Assembly (NCBI GenBank): GCA_021234155.1
Contig: JAJEKV010000028.1
Location: forward strand, 11,736,134-11,800,133
DNA: 64,000 bases
Origin: Isoetes taiwanensis
Taxonomy: Eukaryota > Streptophyta > Lycopodiopsida > Isoetales > Isoetaceae
Reading direction: 5' to 3'
Positions 1-12,619 of the stretch are shown here, in pieces. A program made the translations under genes and the position numbers. The number at the start of each line of letters is the position of its first letter. The stretch's first letter is position 1. The notes beneath the pieces were generated by a model that searched no databases, had not been told where the DNA came from, and saw nothing but the letters and a program-made list of their open reading frames with translations.

Positions 1-624
1 AAAGGGTGGTACGGACAGGGTATATGGCCGGAATCAATCAAATGCAAAGAAGTGTATGAGCAGGTTGCCAAGATAGTATTGAGGAAAATGTGGCAAGTAG
101 GTGCTGACGGGGGGCAAAAAAAAGCGATTCTATCTCAATGAGATCAATGATTTATATGAATATAAAGAGCAAGCATATCTCCTTACACATATTGACAGGA
201 ATAATCGGAAGATTATTTCCCAATTGAGATTGTCATCGCATACCCTTCATATTGAAACTGGTAGATGGAATGGCACTCCACGCTATAATAGGTATTGCCC
301 TGGTTGTCTAGAATTGGAGATAGAAACAGAAAAGCATGCTTTTTTGGATTGCGCATCATATGTGCACTTAAGGGAGCAACATGGGGTTCATGCTTCTACG
401 TTGAAGGAACTTCTAAGTATGCCAACTCATAAGTTGAGTTCCTACCTGAAGGACATCTGGAAAGAACGAAAGGATATAATGATGTTATTTGAAATTATGT
501 CAGACTTTGAAACCTGTAACGTTCTAGAATGAGCGCTTAACTCTGTACATATTTGCCATAGAGGCCTGGGGGCCTAAAATGGCTTGATAATATTAAATTA
601 AATTAAATTAAACCTTCATTCCTT

Positions 625-657
<33 letters not shown>
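1..657 (+). mobile_element. LINE retrotransposon 3' end with poly(A) tail
   Basis: An open frame at 101-532 (143 residues) ends in the cysteine/histidine-rich tail that often follows LINE reverse transcriptases: an ETGRW stretch, a C-x2-C pair (YCPGC), then EKHAFLDC. A short 3' UTR follows with four AATTA repeats and an uninterrupted A run at 626-657, which marks the 3' end of a plus-strand retroposon. The reverse transcriptase core would lie before the window starts. The first 100 bases are open in another frame, so the copy is truncated or shifted. The zinc-finger tail is seen; the LINE clade is not decidable. Confidence 0.7.
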
Positions 658-659
<2 letters not shown>

Positions 660-1078
660 CATACTCTCGAAAACAACGTGACTTATATTGAAAATAAACA
701 ATGTCTAGTTACACTAGAAACAACACTAAAAAGAAAACAACACAGAAAGACCATGAAGACCATGCATTGTTTATAGGTGAATACCACACTTGAAACCATG
801 TTGTTTTTACTGAAAAACACACGTTGTTTTTCTCTAAACCACACATAGAATTTACAGGTTGTTTTACACGGTGAAAACTACACATAAAAACTATGTGTTG
901 TTTTTTTCCAAAAACCACGCATAAAAACTACACGTCTTTTATGTGTAAAAAACAACACTAAAAAACTACACGTGTTTTCTAGCATTTTCGGAACATTACT
1001 ATGGGTGGTGTTTAAGTGTTGTTTTTTTGCAAAAAAGACAGCAAAAAACTACACATAGAGCAGATTTTGGGGTTAGTG
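660..1078. mobile_element. CACTA-like element end, fragment
   Basis: Read on the minus strand from 1078, the sequence begins CACTAACCCCAAAATC and then runs into AACAACAC and GTTGTTTT motifs repeated in both orientations down to about 680. The same kind of terminus and subterminal motifs bound the larger element at 1861-12619. The terminus abuts the gypsy protease sequence, so the element inserted into or next to that gene. I did not find its other end; it may lie beyond the LINE tail. No transposase is visible. Confidence 0.45.
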
Positions 1079-1860
1079 TGGTAATCAAGTTGGCGATTGG
1101 CTTGGGCAACTTGCTGAGCACCTTGTCTTCTTTGCTTCCTTCCGACTCAGGTTCCTCAATCTCGAGTTTGAAGATGTATGCTACCTTCTCACTCTTTATA
1201 AATTTGAGCAGCTTCTTAACGGACATACATTGCATGATGGGGGTAACTTCTTTACCTGTGATCTCAATGGCTTTGCCGTCGGGCGTTAGGAAGGTCACCT
1301 TCCGCTTTCCACAATCAATGATGGCCCCTGCTGGTCCAAGGTACTCCATTCCAACGATCAAGTCGTATTTGCCAATGCCCATTACTTCTGCCCCATCTGG
1401 ATATTAATCTCTGGCAAGTCAATGTCGAAGTTGATTCTCCTCCCGGCTGTATGTCTTACTGCCCCGCTTGCCAAGATTACGGGCCTTGGTTTGGACTTTA
1501 TAGGGGTTTCAATTTCAACATTTCAACCATCCTCGGGGATGCGAAGTTATGGCTACTTCCAGAGTCTATCAAGACTATGAAGGACTTGGCCTTTGCCTTT
1601 CCTACTGTGGTGATTACCTTATACTGGGTCTCTGCTTGTTCTGTATCTATAGTAGCGAAGATGTGGCACTCACCCTGAATGTAATTGCGTGCCTCCTCGC
1701 CGTCCTCGTCTGATGGAGTGTCCCATCCGCCCAATTCTGCTAGTGCTGAGCTCATAACAAATGGGCAGTTCGCCGTTCGGTGGCCCGGCTGGAAACATCT
1801 AAAGCAGAGCTGCTTCTCTATGCATTCCTGCCTTTTCTCCTTGGGCATCGCCTGTAAGAA
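1079..1860 (-). pseudogene. Ty3/gypsy gag zinc knuckle and aspartic protease, broken
   Basis: The minus-strand frame ending at 1498 carries a CCHC nucleic-acid-binding knuckle (CFRCFQPGHRTANC) followed by a retropepsin active site (LIDSGSSHNF). The next frame, 999-1382, continues with the downstream protease-like block GMEYLGPAGAIIDC. This order, knuckle then protease, is that of a Ty3/gypsy gag-pol. A frame change lies between about 1382 and 1498, and the coding sequence is cut at 1078 by another insertion, so the copy is dead. Its upstream half is at 12620-13719, on the far side of the CACTA-like insertion. Confidence 0.75.
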
Positions 1861-1890
1861 CACACTCACCCCGGTTTTTGGTCCACTGTT
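1861..1890 (+). repeat. Left terminal inverted repeat of CACTA-like element
   Basis: The repeat starts CACACTCACCCC and includes TTTTTGGTCCAC. It is preceded by GAA at 1858-1860. It pairs with 12590-12619 with five mismatches in 30. Confidence 0.7.
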
Positions 1891-2039
1891 GAAAACATCA
1901 GTTTTGGTAGGTCTACATGTCCTATTTTCAAAGAATCCTACATGTGGATTTGTGGAGGTATGGTTTTGTTCGATAATGGTGTTCTTTTTTCAGTGGACTA
2001 AAATATCCACTATTGTTTTGTAGTTTCTTCTATTGTGAC

Positions 2040-2625
2040 ATGTCATTTTATAATACAATCCACTGTAGGAAAGAATACTTGAATTTCTACATGTCTAATA
2101 ATTCTATTGTCACATGTCTTTATAGATGTAGGAAAGAATATTTGATTCTCTACATGTCCTATACTTCCATTCACATGTCTTTATAGTAGTAGGACAGAGT
2201 ACTTTATTTGCTAAGGCATTGTAGGAAATAATACATGAAGAGTACTTTATTTGCTAAGGCATTGTAGGAAAGAATACATGAATTACGACATGTGTAATAC
2301 TTCTATTGTCACATGTCTTTATAGAAGTAGAAAAGAATACTTGATTCTCTACATGTCATATGCTTCCATGTCACATGTCTTTATAGTAGTAGGATAGAGT
2401 ACTTTATTTGCTAAGGCATTGTAGGAATATTGTAGGAATAGAATAGAAAGAATACATGAATTACGACATGTGTAATACTTCTATTGTCACATGTCTTTAT
2501 AGAAGTAGGAAAGAATACTTGATTCTCTACATGTCCTATCCTTCCATATCACGGGTCTTTATAGTGGTAGGACCAGTACTTGATTTGCTACATGTGATGC
2601 GTGCACAATCACATGTCCCTATACT
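2040..2625. repeat. Subterminal tandem repeats, roughly 190-200 bp unit
   Basis: A block containing TACATGTCCTA, CACATGTCTTTATAG and GAGTACTTTATTTGC is repeated about three times between 2100 and 2600 with internal deletions. Sub-motifs of about 60 bp (ACATGTC, TAGTAGGA) also recur. The block lies just inside the left terminal repeat, the usual place for transposase-binding subterminal repeats; that role is inference. Confidence 0.6.
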
Positions 2626-2843
2626 AGTATTCCATGTAAGACAAGTTACTTCAACTACTTCAATTACTTAACACCTATTTTTGCATAACAAAACCATCAA
2701 GAATTTGATTAAGACTGGTGCAAAAATGCAATATCTCATCTATTGTCCCTTTACCCGAATGCAAAGGCATTATGAAGATCCCAAAATTGAATTGAACTGA
2801 ATTTAACTTTAACATCCATGGGAACCAACAAGTCTATCAGATC

Positions 2844-3117
<274 letters not shown>

Positions 3118-3174
3118 CTTTTTTATGCCTCAAATCCATTTTTTTAGCATATGCACATGATCTCAGGTTCCAAT

Positions 3175-6072
3175 CAGCTCAAACATGCCAAGGTGGCTCA
3201 AACATGCCATCAAGGTGGCTCAAACATACACAAGGTGGCTCAAACATGCCACAAAGGTGGCTCCAACATGCCAAGATGGCTCCAACATGCCACCGGGCTC
3301 TAACATGCCATTGCAGGCTCCAATATGCCAACGTGGCACAAACATAACACGTGGGCTCCACCATGCCACCTAGGCTCTAACATGCCAAGGTGGCTCACAA
3401 CATGTCACCTAGGCTTAAATATGCCAAGTTGGCTCAAACATGCCACCTAGGCTCCATCGCATGCCACCGTAGCTCGAACATGCCACCTAGGCTCAAACAT
3501 GCCAAAGTGGCTCAAACATGCCACGGGGCTCCAACATGCCACCTAGGGTTCCAACATGCCAAGGTGGCTCAAACATGCCACCTAGGCTCCAACATGACAA
3601 GGTGGCTCAAACATGCCACATGGGCTTCAACATGCCACCTAGGCTCCAACATGCCAAGGTGGCTCAAACATGCCACGTGGGCTCCAACATGCCACGTGGG
3701 CTCCAACATGCCAAGGTGGCTCTAACATGCCACCTATATATAGGCTCAAACATGCCAAGGTGGCTCCAACATGCCACTTAGGCTCCAACATGCAAAATGG
3801 CTCAAACATGCCACCTAGGCTCCAACGTGCTCAAACATGCCACGCAGGCTCCAAAGCATGCCACCTATGCTCCAACTTGCCAAGGTGGCTCAAATATGCC
3901 ACGTGGGCTCCAACATGCCACCTAGGCTCCAACATTCCTAGGTGGCTCAAACATGCCACATAGGCTCAAACATGCCATGCAGGCTCACTTAGGCTCCAAC
4001 ATGCCAAGGTGGCTCCAACATGCCACCTAGGCCCAAACGTGCCAAGGTGGCTCAAACATGCCACCTAGGCTCCAACATGCCACCTAGGCTCAAACATGCC
4101 AGGTGGCTCAAACATGCCAAGGTGGGCTCAAACATGACACCTAGGCTCCAACATGCCACCTAGGCTCCAACATGCCAAGGTGGCTCAAACATGCCACGTG
4201 GGCTCCACCATGCCACCTAGGCTCCAACATGCCAAGGTGGCTCACAACATGCCACCTAGGCTTAAATATGCCAAGTTGGCTCAAACATGCCACCTAGGCT
4301 CCAACATGCCACCGGGGCTCTAACATGCCACCTAGGCTCAAACATGCCACGTGGGCTCCAACATGCCACCTAGGCTCCAACATGACAAGGTGGCTCAAAC
4401 ATGCCGCATGGGCTTCAACATGCCATGTAGGCTCCAACATGCCAAGGTGGCTCAAACATGCCACGTGGGCTCCAACATGCCAAGGTGGCTCTAACGTGCC
4501 ACCTAGGCTCAAACATGCCAAGGTGGCTCCAAAATGCCACCTAGGCTCCAACATGACAAAATGGCTCAAACATGCCACCTAGGCTCCAACGTGCTCAAAC
4601 ATGCCACGCAGGCTCCAACATGCCACCTATGCTCCAACTTGCCAAGGTGGCTCAAAAATGCCACGTGGGCTCCAACATGCCACCTAGGCTCCAACATTCC
4701 TAGGTGGCTCAAACATGCCACATAGGCTCAAACATGCCATGCAGGCTCACTTAGGCTCCAACATGCCAAGGTGGCTCCAACATGCCACCTAGGCTCGAAC
4801 ATGCCAAGGTGGCTCAAACATGCCATCTAGGCTCCAACATGCCACCTAGGCTCAAACATGCCAGGTGGCTCAAACATGCCAAGGTGGGCTCAAACATGCC
4901 ACCTAGGCTCCAACATGCCACCTAGGCTCCAACATGCCAAGGTGGCTCAAACATGTCACGTGGGCTCCACCATGACACCTAGGCTCCAACATGCCAAGGT
5001 GGCTCACAACATGCCACCTAGGCTTAAATATGCCAAGTTGGCTCAAACATGCCACCTAGGCTCTAACATGCCACCGTGGCTCTAACATGCCACCTAGGCT
5101 TAAACATGCCAAGGTGGCTCAAACATGCCACGTGGGCTCCAACATGCCACCTAGGCTCCAACATGCCAAGGTGGCTCAAACATGCCACCTAGGCTCCAAC
5201 ATGACAAGGTGGCTCAAACATGCCACATGGGCTTCAACATGCCACCTAGTCTCCAACATGCCAAGGTGGCTCAAACATGCCACGTGGGCTCTAACATGCC
5301 ACTTGGGCTCCACCTTCTAAACCAACGTGACAAAATGGCTCAAACATGCCACCTAGGGCTCCAACGTGCTCAACCATGCTACGCGGGCTCCAACATGCCA
5401 CCTATGCTCCAACATGCCAAGGTGGCTCAAGCATGCCACACAGGCTCCAACATGCCACCTAGGCTCCAACATGACAAGGTGGCTCAAACATGCCACATGG
5501 GCTTCAACATGCCACCTAGGCTCCAACATGCCAAGGTGGCTCAAACATGCCACCTAGGCTCCAACGTGCTCAAACATGCCGAGGTGGCTCAAACATGCCA
5601 CGTGGGCTCCAACATGCCACATAGGCTCCAACATGCCATGTGGTCTCCAACATGCCAAGGTGGCTCCCACATGCCAAGGTGACTCTAACGTGCCACCTAG
5701 GCTCAAACATGCCAAGGTGGCTCAAACATGCCACCTAGGCTCCAACATGCTCAAACATGCCACGCGGGCTCCAACATGCCACCTATGCTCCAACTTGCCA
5801 AGGTGGCTCAAATATGCCACGTGGGCTCCAACATGCCACCTAGGCTCCAACATTCCTAGGTGGCTCAAACATGCCACCTAGGCTCAAACATGCCAAGGTG
5901 GCTCCAACATGCCACCTAGGCTCCAACATGCCACCTAGGCTCAAACATGCCAAGGTGGGCTCAAACATGCCACGTGGTCTCCAACATGCCACCTAGGCTC
6001 AAACATGCCAAGGTGGCTCAAACATGCCACGTGGGCTCCAACATGCCACCTAGGCTCAAACATGCCAAGGTG
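3175..6072 (+). repeat. 19-bp minisatellite array, left copy
   Basis: About 150 units of a 19-20 bp sequence built on GGCTCNAACATGCCA, with variant tails ACCTAG, AAGGTG, ACGTGG and others. There is higher-order structure: a multi-unit block containing the rare variant CCAACATTCCTAGG appears near 3930, 4693 and 5849. Because 19 is not a multiple of three, all frames remain open for long stretches on both strands; these frames are not taken as genes. The array is mirrored in opposite orientation at 8440-9395. Confidence 0.95.
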
Positions 6073-8110
6073 TCAGAAAGGTTGTCGAGGCAGCCTTTCC
6101 TATCAGCACTCCTCTGGGAGGGCAAATGCCAATTCCCTCCCCCCGGAAGCTCAATTTTCCTATCCGACCGTTGAATCCATCATTCAAGTAACCTGCTTCG
6201 AGCAGGCTCAAAAGAATCCAAGATCCGTCCAGGAGAACTTATCAAACCACGAAGCATTCTGCGAGTTGACCGCATAGAAAACCAAGTGTTTTGTCGTTCG
6301 GGCGATTACAAAGGCTCACGGAATGGAGATTCGACTTATGCCATGTCGTCCCGAAATGGTGAAATTACCCCGGGGACCAAGTTACATGGTCATTTTTGGC
6401 AGCAGAAACCACGAACCCTCTACATAGCGGTGTATTTACCACCTCCTAGGCCAATTGACTTTCTGAGCGTGTTGGACATGAGCTACTTTGGTGCTTCTTG
6501 GAGAAGGGGTGGTCTTACGCCCACGAAACTTGGTCCCGAGGGTAAAAGTCGACATTTTGAGTCCATTGGCGGTCGAGTTCCACCGATTTTGGAGTGGGAG
6601 AGTTGCCCATCAGGTGGCGGGGGGCCTTGAGGAGAGGACCTTTGGGGCGAACTGCCCAGGAAGGTTTTAAGGGTCCGTCTTCTGCCATCAACACCCTCCC
6701 TCTACGTGATGATATTGTGCAAGATCACAGTGAATCGACTAGGATATGGCATCAAAATGTAAACCACATTATGTGTTGCTAGGTTATTGAAGGGTTTACG
6801 TTATGGAGAATCGAGTTTTAGTCGGTTGCACTTAGGACATGGTCGAGAAGTTTGCAGTTGAAAACACGCGAAACAATAGGAATTGACGGAATGGGTTTTG
6901 GATTTATCCTCCTCCCGGTAAATTAGAAGTCAAAAGTTTTTGCGAGCAAAATTGTTTGGGATCATTAAGGTGGCCAATAGATCCAAACTCGGTTATTTCA
7001 GTTGCCATGGCTCCGCATGCATAATTAGAAAAGGTACATCTAGCTATCCAAGAAAATGACCATGTTTTGGCCTTTGAAATGTAAACCCTACAATAACCTA
7101 GCAACACACAGGGTTTACGTTTTGAGGCCAAAACAAACCGATAGACCTTTTTAGATAACTAGGTGCACATTTTCTAAACATGCATACTGAGCCATGGCAA
7201 CCTGAAAACAACAGAGTTTGAATCTATTGGCCATCCCGAATGATCCCAAACAATTTTGCTACCGCAAAAGGCGCTTGACTTCTAATTGCCACACCGAGGA
7301 GGATAAATTCAAAGCCGATTCCGCTGGGCCTCCTATTGCTTCAGATTTTTTTTCCGCAAACTTCTCGACCATGTCCCAAGTGCAACCGACTAAAACTCGA
7401 CCTCCATAACATAAACCCTTCAATAACCTAGCAACACACAGGGTTTATGTTTTGGATGCCATATCCTAGTCAGATTCGACCAGGATCTTGCATAATATCA
7501 TCACGTGAGGGAGGGTGTTAGTGCCGAAGATGGACCCTTAAAACCTTTCGAAGCGCTTCGTCCCCAAAGGTCCTCTCCCAAGGCCCCCGCCATGGACGGG
7601 CAATTCTCCCACTGAACTGTGGAACTGACTCGCCAATGGCCTCAAAATGCCGAGATATTACCCTCGACCAAGTTTCATGTGTAGAAGATGACCCCTTCTC
7701 CAAGAATCACCTCATGTACAATAGTTCAGAGTCAATTGACTAAGAGATGGTCATGAATACCGCCATATAGAGGGTTCGTGTTTCTTTTGTTGCCAAAAAT
7801 GACCGTGTAACTTGGTCCGTAAGGTAATTTTTCCATTCTCGACGACATGGTAAAGTCGAATCTCCATTCCGGCCTTTGTACTTTGCCGAACGACAAAACA
7901 CTTGGGTTTCTACATGGTCGACATCGCTAGACGCTTCGCCGGGTTTGATAAGTTCTTCCTGACCGATCTTTAATTTTTTGAACCTCTCAAGCATGTTACT
8001 TGCACGGGCAGATTCAACGGGCGGATTGGGAAACCGAAACCCGAGAGGAGGGCATTGGCATTTGCCCGCCTCGGCGGAGCGATGGCGTGAAAGGCTGCCT
8101 CGTCAACCTT
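6070..8110. repeat. Large inverted repeat, arms about 1 kb, axis near 7095
   Basis: The left arm 6070-7090 reappears as its reverse complement at about 7100-8110. Anchor pairs are CAAGTGTTTTGTCGTTCGG at 6283 against 7904, GTTGCTAGGTTATTG at 6777 against 7437, and GAGGCAGCCTTTC near 6090 against 8090. Almost no spacer separates the arms. The flanking minisatellites are also inverted, so the full palindrome spans about 3.2-9.4 kb. I see no conserved protein in the arms. A transcript through it would fold into long double-stranded RNA; that is inference. Confidence 0.85.
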
Positions 8111-8439
8111 TTTGAGGTCCGTCTCTTGGGGTCTGGCCTCTCCCCTCTGGTGAGGAAGCCGTGCAAAGTCCTGGCCTGGTTCGATATTGGGGAAGGGCAT
8201 CAGCGCTTTAAGTTCTTCAAGATCCCTCTATTCTATCCCTTGCCAAGCTCCTCTACCAAAAATTTTAAAGGTTATCATATTTCTTGCATAAAGTCCTAGT
8301 CATCATGTCCACGTCACCACCATCTAGCCATGTCACCCAAAATTTGCCAACATCACCCAATGAAAAGACCAAAGATGGACATCTTTTTATTTTTGGCCTA
8401 GTCAAAACTTGGCCTTGCTTACTTGACATGCCATGTCAC

Positions 8440-9395
8440 CACTTGGAGTGCCTAGGTGGCATGCCTGAACCACCTTGGCATGTTGGAGCCTAGGTGGCAT
8501 GTTGGAGCCCGTGGGATGTTGGAGCCTAGGTGGCGTGTAACATGTTGGAGCCCGCGTGGCATGTTTGAGCCACCTTAGCATGTTGGAGTCCACGTGGCAT
8601 GTTTGAGCCACTTTGGCATCTTGGTGCCTAGGTGGCATGTTGGAGCCTAGGTGGCATGTTGGTGTCCAGGTGGCATGTTGGAGCCAACTTGGCATGTTTG
8701 AACCATGAGCCACCTTGGCATGTTGGAGCATAGGTGGCATGTTGGAGCTTACGTGGCATGTTTAAAAGGTGGCATGTTGGAGTCCAGGTGGCATGTTGGA
8801 GCCCATGTGGCATGTTTGAGACACCTTGGCATGTTTGAGCCCACGTGGCATGTTTGAGCCAACTAGGTGGCATGTTGGAGCCCATGTGGAATGTTTGAGC
8901 CACCTAGGCATGTTGGAGCCCACGTGGCATGTTTGAGACACCTTTGGTATGCTTGAGCCTAGGTGGCATGTTTGATCCACCTTGGCATGTTGGACCCTAG
9001 GTGGCATGTTTGAGACACCTTGGCATGTTTGAGCCAACTAAGTGGCATGTTTGAGCCACCTTGGCATGTTGGAGCCTAGGTGGCATGTTTGAGCCACCTT
9101 GGCATGTTGGAGCCTAGTTGGCATGTTGGAACCCACGTGGGATGTTTGAGCCACCTTGGAATGATGGAGCCTAGGTGGCATGTTGGAGCCCGCGTGGCAT
9201 TTTGGAGCCTAGGTGGCATGTTTGAGCCACCTTGGCATGTTGGAGCCTAGGTGGCATGTTTCAGCCACCTTGGCATGTGGAGCCTAGGTGGCATGGTAGA
9301 GCCCATGTGGCATGCGCGAACCACCTTGGCATGTTGGAGCCCGCATGGCATGTTAGATCCTGCATGGCATGTTAGAGCCCGCGTGACATGCTGGA
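8440..9395 (-). repeat. 19-bp minisatellite array, right inverted copy
   Basis: About 50 units of the left-array repeat in reverse orientation (TGGCATGTTGGAGCC and TGGCATGTTTGAGCC). It is about one third the length of the left array. About 330 bp of sequence (8110-8440) with no left-arm partner separates it from the inverted repeat. Confidence 0.95.
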
Positions 9396-11900
9396 GCCTC
9401 TCCGTTCGGAAAATTCCGCGGTTTAAGCATAACCTACCGCTTGAAAACAAAATTTAACACCTCGTATTAATTTCTGCCGGATCACTTGGAGTCTGAAACT
9501 TTCATATTTTCGGAAGTAGGTAGGAAGATTTAAAGTTGCTGGATCTTCTACGAGGCTCTGCTTCACGGTTTATAGGCTAGAAGTGTAATCTGTAGTATGG
9601 AAAGGCTCTTATTCGTCATTTTTAGGGTAGAAGGCATAAATTTGTAGTACAGAGGATTTAGATCAGAGTTACAAACTCTCAATATCTGCGGCTATTTCCA
9701 AGACCTGCGGCAATTTCCAAGACCTACGGCTAAAGATGCTTAAAAATCTGTGGCTATTTCCAAGATCTACAGCTAAGAGTGTTTTGGAAGCACCAGTCTT
9801 GATTTAAATCGAAGCCAGAGCTCATATCTTCACCGGATCATTTCGATTTTGTAGGAACCTGTAGGCCAGGAATGATTCTTAACAGGTTCGTCTACAATCC
9901 AACGAAAATAATCCTTTTAGGAGGGAAAAGTTTCCCGAACCAAGGGCATGATGGATTCTAGGGGCACAACGTTTGAACCATAAAAATGAACATATGAATT
10001 AAACCATTAAAAATGTTAATATTAGAGCACAATTGCCACACTTAGATAGATAAAACCATAGAATTATGCAATGGTCAACTTTTACATTATCTATTCTTCA
10101 AATTAAAGCTTAATATCCATATGAGACAATGTGAATATATTCAAGAAATAATCACATCGGATTCAATCAACTTTGAACAAAAAAGAACTTATTTGGATCG
10201 CTCAATGAACTCCAATTTCCCTAGACCGCCTCCCGCCCCGTGTGCCCTCTCTCGCCTTCAAACTCCATCTTATCTACAGTTTCAACGGTTTTAGCGTTGA
10301 ATTTGGCGATCGGTCCCGCTTATCTCAAGAGTTTCCTTTTTTATTTTCTGGTTGCCTCCAATTTCCCGCTCACCATATCATTATAACTTTGGTAATATTA
10401 ACCATTAACCTTCGCCCCAATATTTAATGGTTTAACTTAGCATTGAGCTTTGCTCTCCTTAATATAATCGACCATTAACCTTATGCTCTTCACCATGCAA
10501 CCTTAGGTTAATAAGCTACCCTTCGATTTACCATTGTCCCTTAGACAATCACCATTATGCAATCAATACTTCATACTGCAGATGTAAGCTCAAGTGTAAG
10601 CTCTGTAACTTCAACATTAGGTCTGCAATATTATCTACAAAGATTATATCTTCATGTCTGAGACAATTTGTCTAGACATATTCAACTCCAACAAAAAAAA
10701 TATTTCATATAACCGAATGGACGACTAAGATCTTGATCCCCATCCTGCTATATTATTGGCCCTTAGAATGATGGCTGTGATTCACGATGATATCAACGGC
10801 CAGGATATTGATCCGGGTCCTCTCCTTTCATTGGCTCTAGCAGGCCTGAGATTAATGGCCCTGCATTTTTTCATTTCCCTCCATTATGGCGATGGCGGAG
10901 CTTCTTTTGCACCCTCAGATTTCTTTCATTCCCTCCCTTAGCTATGACGATGCCGAGCTTCTTTGCTATGGTGATGGTGGCGCTCCTTCCCTTATGGCTT
11001 GCGGCTTCCTGTTATGGCTTCCTATATGGCTTGTTATGGTGAGGAGGAGCAGAGGTTATGATGTTGCTGCCAGAAAAAGATCTCGCCCGATCCTATGCGC
11101 ATGAAGGCACTTTTGTAGGTTACATGCAAAGCAAGGGAGAAATAATCAGGTCTGCTTTTTTTGTACTCTATTCGCTGCTTTTGCTTTCTACTTCGGTGAA
11201 ATGAAAGCTGCTATTTTGTTTCTCAGATTTCTCCTTTTTCTTCATTTTTTGCTTTCCCAGATTTTCTCCTTTAGGGGCCGTTCTATTATCAGCGGAGTTA
11301 GGGTTTCGAAGCGGCTAGGCACGGCATTGACAGTAGCTGATCAGCCTGCAAAGAACACATGAGGTCCACTCAAGCTTTTCATCTTCTTTGATTTTTTTTC
11401 CAGATAAATCACAGCATGACTCATTTCTTTGATTTTTCTTCAGATAGAAATTGCTGCTGGTGCTCGTGTACTGGTTTCTTTCATAGTTCGTTTTGCCTTG
11501 ACTTGATGATATGCTGCTTTCCTACCAGCAGCTTCGGGTTTGAAGAGCAGTAGTTTTTCTTCCCTCAAAACCTTCACTATTTGTATAGGCATCTTATTTC
11601 CAGTTTATGGCATCTTACGAATCTTATTTTGCTGAGATACAGCAGTTAAGCTATGATATGATTGCCTTGTACAAAATAAAATCATTCATTTCTTCAACTT
11701 CAGCTGTACAGTTTATGGTTTATTGTCTAAATTTTGTGTGTTCATCTTTTCCATCCAATCTCATGATCTCATGGTTGTAATGACACATTTGTATGCTGAC
11801 AATGATCTATCAATCAAAAGATAAAATAAAATAACTTTGATAGGGAAGCACTTACAATTAATGATCCAAACCAAACGACAATAAACTACAATACCAAACG
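9396..11900. other. Non-coding interior of the CACTA-like element
   Basis: I see no gene. Short tandem motifs occur at 9690-9780 (GGCTATTTCCAAGA repeated about three times) and ACCATTAACCTT recurs near 10390-10480. 10.75-11.1 kb has short GC-richer frames without recognisable domains. Confidence 0.5.
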
Positions 11901-12589
11901 ACAATAAACTACAATGTGATCCTATTGTTTTTTAATTGTGGTATTGAATGTATGCCACGTGCCAATATATGATTAGTTAGAAGTTATATTAGAAACAACA
12001 CCTTCTTGTTTTTTCTATATGTGCTAATAATGTTTTTTTATTTGAAAAAGTAAGCCACGTGTCGATACTTGATTAGTTAAAATACCATTTTATTATTTAT
12101 AAAATATGCCACGTGTCAATATTTCATTAGCTAAAAGCAATTGAAAACAACACCTTGTTTTTTCTATATGTTATTATAATAATTTTTTTACATGTCCTTA
12201 ATTCAGAAAAACAATACTTAATAGCATAAAAACTTTGTTAAATAACATGTAACTATTTTTAAAAACAATCTTACTTTCATGTTGTAATTTAGCTTTCCAC
12301 ATGTGGTAATATCGAGACCTACGTATGTAATTCTGAAGATAAACAACGCATGGTTCTATTAAAAACAACAGTGAATGAAAAAAAAAACACACGTTGATAA
12401 AAAAACACAAAAACCATGTCAATTTTTTCTACGCGTGGATTTTTCTGCCAAAAGACCACCGTGGAAAAAATTTCCGCCAAAAAACCACTGTCTCTTTGTG
12501 CAAATCCGGATAAACGGGCCACGTGGACTTTTGGGGCCATTTTGGTGTTGTTTTTGGCATAAAACAACACTTCCGTACAACTAAAAAAC
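11900..12589. repeat. Right subterminal region of CACTA-like element
   Basis: AT-rich sequence with repeated motifs GCCACGTGTCAATA (near 11954, 12052 and 12108) and AACAACAC or GTTGTTTT in both orientations. These resemble the motifs inside the terminus at 660-1078. Confidence 0.5.
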
Positions 12590-12619
12590 AACTGTGGACC
12601 AAAAATTGGGGTCAATGTG
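12590..12619 (-). repeat. Right terminal inverted repeat of CACTA-like element
   Basis: The reverse complement starts CACATTGACCCC and includes TTTTTGGTCCAC. GAA follows at 12620-12622, matching the trinucleotide before the left end. Confidence 0.7.

Noticed and set aside
1027-1407. Plus-strand frame opposite the gypsy protease
   Set aside because: It is the antisense shadow of the minus-strand protease frame.
3179-6277. Many open frames of repeated MPPRLKHAT-type peptides on both strands
   Set aside because: A 19-bp repeat keeps all frames open by arithmetic; no start context, conserved ends or codon bias support translation.
3175-9395. CRISPR-like array of short repeats
   Set aside because: Units are contiguous without unique spacers and the genome is a plant.
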